Source: Epinephelus fuscoguttatus (lineage: Eukaryota; Chordata; Actinopteri; Perciformes; Serranidae). Taken from it: a stretch of 64,000 bases of DNA. Under the pieces are notes generated by a model. The model saw only the letters and a program-made list of their open reading frames with translations, made no database searches and was not told the DNA's origin. Made by a program: the position numbers and the translations under genes. The stretch is taken from positions 22,778,428-22,842,427 of the forward strand of contig NC_064759.1 in NCBI RefSeq assembly GCF_011397635.1. Direction: 5' to 3'. Below, piece after piece: positions 63,801 through 64,000 of the stretch. How positions within the stretch are numbered: position 1 is the stretch's first letter; every line of letters starts with the position of its first letter.

Positions 63801-64000
63801 GTGCAGCGGTTTTCCCACAGCCTTGGCCCACTGCCTGCTGTGACCCAGCTAAATCACATGGCACACAGCCACGTGTGAATACCGTCTGACTTTACTGCAA
63901 TCATTGTGATTCATGTGCAAGTTCTGCCTAGATCCAGTTAAGTGTGTTCAAACGTATTTTCTTTTATGACCGCACTCTTTATCTTTTCAGGACATTGAAG
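36267..64000 (+). CDS. kif13a: Kinesin-3 KIF13A, N-terminal motor part (gene continues past window)
   Basis: KIF13A is a plus-end microtubule motor of the kinesin-3 family that carries endosomal and mannose-6-phosphate-receptor cargo. Exons: 36267-36321, 36553-36643, 51783-51795 (a 13-nt microexon), 54899-54959, 56936-57028, 59005-59185, 63366-63453 and 63991-64000 (cut by the window edge). They join in frame to 197 residues. The motor starts [20 protein letters not shown]. The P-loop GQTGSGKS is at residues 102-109, and [20 protein letters not shown] follows. The text [20 protein letters not shown] fits KIF13A better than KIF13B. Without the microexon, exon 2 (phase 2) and the exon at 54899 (phase 0) cannot join in frame. 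The first long intron is about 15 kb and is repeat-rich. Later motor exons, the FHA domain, the stalk and tail lie outside. Confidence 0.96.
38424..39650. mobile_element. Foldback element carrying other repeats
   Basis: The left end TTAAAGGAATACCACAAATG pairs with the right end CATCA/GAAATTTTCCTTTAA type sequence (ending at 39650). Subterminal GCATGCTCAGTACTTCCTAA (left) matches the complement of TTAGGGAAGCACTGAGCATG (right). The interior holds a hAT-like end (CAGCTGGGGACCACTGCCCT, near 38939) and the dispersed repeat at 38955-39440. It is related to the element at 25365-26130. Confidence 0.6.
38955..39440. repeat. Dispersed repeat, copy A
   Basis: Blocks GTGGATCTGACTGAG, TTATGCGTAACTTTAAG, TTGTAAACATGTTAATTTCTG and GCAGTTTTTGGCACTT recur in the same order at 45087-45370. 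No open frame persists; the family is a common fish repeat but not named here. Confidence 0.65.
39762..39814. repeat. (GT)n microsatellite
   Basis: About 26 GT units in the long kif13a intron. Confidence 0.9.
41762..42670. mobile_element. Second-level DNA element with inverted ends
   Basis: The left GGCTCTGTCTCCACAT resembles the complement of GTGTGGACGAGAGGCC at the right. GAAAAGTTTTATTTTT and CAGACAAC motifs near the left are typical of the interior. No coding frame. Confidence 0.5.
42063..42145. repeat. Hairpin with arms of about 37 bp
   Basis: ATGCTGCAGCAACATTTTGG and TAACTAAAACTTCATCA (42063-42099) pair with TGATGAAGGCCTAGTTACCA and AAACATTCAGCAGCAT (42110-42145). The loop is about 10 bases. 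Confidence 0.75.
44658..46042. mobile_element. hAT-like non-autonomous element with nested repeats
   Basis: The left end (GGAATGTAACAAAGTACATC) and right end (CTTAAGTAAAGGATCTGAGT, then AGTTCTTCCAG) are the recognisable termini of an abundant fish element (remembered end CAGTGGTGGAAGAAGTA). Inserted within are the dispersed repeat at 45087-45415 and another common repeat around 45580-45720 (CCTAAACCTAACC). No 8-bp duplication could be fixed. Confidence 0.5.
45030..45415. repeat. Dispersed repeat, copy B
   Basis: A diverged copy of the 38955-39440 repeat in the same orientation, with GTGGATCTGAC, TATGCGTAACTT, TGTAAACATGTTTATTTCTG and GCAGTTTTTGGCACTTAAGG. Confidence 0.65.
48366..48605. mobile_element. 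Short MITE
   Basis: GGCTGTAACTGACAATTATT at the left resembles the complement of the right end AATTAATTAATTGTTGCAGC. The interior, with GTCGATTAACCTGTCAGTTA, is a common fish MITE as remembered. No coding frame. Confidence 0.5.
50060..50335. repeat. Two tandem copies, period about 170 bp
   Basis: The order CTGATC(G/A)AAT, CCA(A/G)GATTCTGT, TTGCCTA, CCACTGTTTGGCTGTAATAC (first copy) and TCACTGTTTAACTGTAATAC (second copy) occurs twice. Confidence 0.6.
51061..51110. repeat. (TCTCG)n pentanucleotide repeat
   Basis: About nine TCTCG units, flanked by TCTTATCTTA-like degenerate units. Confidence 0.85.
51783..51795 (+). CDS. kif13a: kif13a 13-nt microexon
   Basis: GAAACAATCCAAG lies between GGACAG and GTATGT, with a pyrimidine-rich tract upstream (51710-51770). 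It completes the split codon AG|G and adds K, Q, S, K, giving GDNRKQSKVFAFDHC. The human protein has RKPPKVFAFDYC at this place as remembered, so length and charge agree. It is the site I found in the 18 kb between the flanking exons that has the expected pattern and restores the frame; I did not test every position. Confidence 0.85.
51796..54898. other. kif13a intron after the microexon
   Basis: Bases 51910-53200 are unremarkable and somewhat GC-rich in part. A foldback element fills 53221-54050. No further exon is supported. Confidence 0.5.
53221..54050. mobile_element. Foldback element
   Basis: The left arm (TTTAAAGGGAGAGTTCAGAT, TTTTGAAGTGAGGCACTT) pairs loosely with the complement of the right (CTACTTCAAAACAATTTACC, CCATTTAAAA). 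In the interior, CAGTTTAAGTGTACGGTATA (left) corresponds to the complement of TATAGCCTAGGCTTAAACTG (right). The arms have diverged. Confidence 0.6.
54960..56935. other. kif13a intron 4
   Basis: Mostly one foldback transposon (55228-56343). Nothing else is recognised. Confidence 0.5.
55228..56343. mobile_element. Foldback element with TA target duplication
   Basis: CACTCTTAGAAATAA at the left is mirrored by TTATTTCTAAGAGTG at the right (15 of 15). TA flanks both ends, as in Tc1/mariner-type insertions. The subterminal GGTTCT/AGAACC motifs repeat in both arms. It is about 1.1 kb with no transposase. Confidence 0.75.
57029..59004. other. kif13a intron 5
   Basis: Diverged fish repeat sequence fills about 57440-57920 and 58395-58500 (ACATTCATGGTTACCAGACG; GCTAACTTGCTAAACTAAGA; GTTAGCATGCTGACGTTAGC). 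A second copy of the 24540 repeat lies at 58640-58870. No exon is supported. Confidence 0.5.
58640..58870. repeat. Dispersed repeat, copy 2
   Basis: AATCATCACTTATAACCCAT and AAAAAGGTAGCAACCAGGTG match, with changes, the blocks near 24645 and 24772. Confidence 0.55.
60992..61407. mobile_element. MITE with GGGGTGGG ends
   Basis: GAGGGGTGGGAATCACCAGA at the left faces ATCAATTTTTTGCCCACACC at the right. Inner motifs with GATATTATCATGATAC and AAAAATATCATGATACC are in opposite arms. Confidence 0.5.
62657..63319. mobile_element. Foldback element, 13-bp perfect ends
   Basis: GTATCAGGGCCAG (62657-62669) is mirrored by CTGGCCCTGATAC (63307-63319). The inner arms (GAGGAAGATTTAAG, AAATGTCAAG) match the complement of the right side. 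About 660 bp with no coding frame. Confidence 0.75.
63454..63990. other. kif13a intron 7
   Basis: A 537-bp intron between the exon ending TSFE and the last partial exon starting DIE. Nothing else is recognised. Confidence 0.6.

Overview
The window is vertebrate nuclear DNA, almost certainly from a ray-finned (percomorph-type teleost) fish. Genes are split into short exons by GT-AG introns, the recognisable proteins are vertebrate orthologues, and the introns are packed with fish-type foldback elements, a tRNA-derived SINE, LINE tails and a Tc1 relic. Nothing bacterial, no CRISPR array, no rRNA and no virus copy was seen. Family assignments come from remembered protein sequences; no database was searched.

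Layout: (1) 100-6103 (+): last exons of an unidentified Ser-rich protein whose predicted tail fits a class I PDZ ligand. (2) 7077-12625 (-) and about 12995-15764 (+): two complete MS4A-like four-transmembrane genes, head to head, with about 0.3 kb between their inferred starts and the same exon plan. (3) 18358-30452 (+): ptdss1, phosphatidylserine synthase 1, 13 coding exons, 468 aa. (4) 32888-34132 (+): nhlrc1 (malin), an intronless RING-NHL E3 ligase of 414 aa. (5) 36267 to the window end (+): the 5' part of kif13a, through the motor P-loop and beyond, including a 13-nt microexon.

nhlrc1 followed by kif13a on one strand matches the human 6p22.3 order as remembered; ptdss1 directly upstream does not (human PTDSS1 lies at 8q22).

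The rest is introns and spacers. They hold many inverted-repeat DNA elements, several nested, microsatellites, and a locally tandem repeat block between nhlrc1 and kif13a. The points most worth a second look are the kif13a microexon, the shared MS4A promoter with an ETS-IRF composite site beside an octamer-like site, a perfect 10-bp CLEAR-type palindrome upstream of nhlrc1, and a 279-bp insertion with 17-bp target-site duplications. No wholly new biological system is evident.
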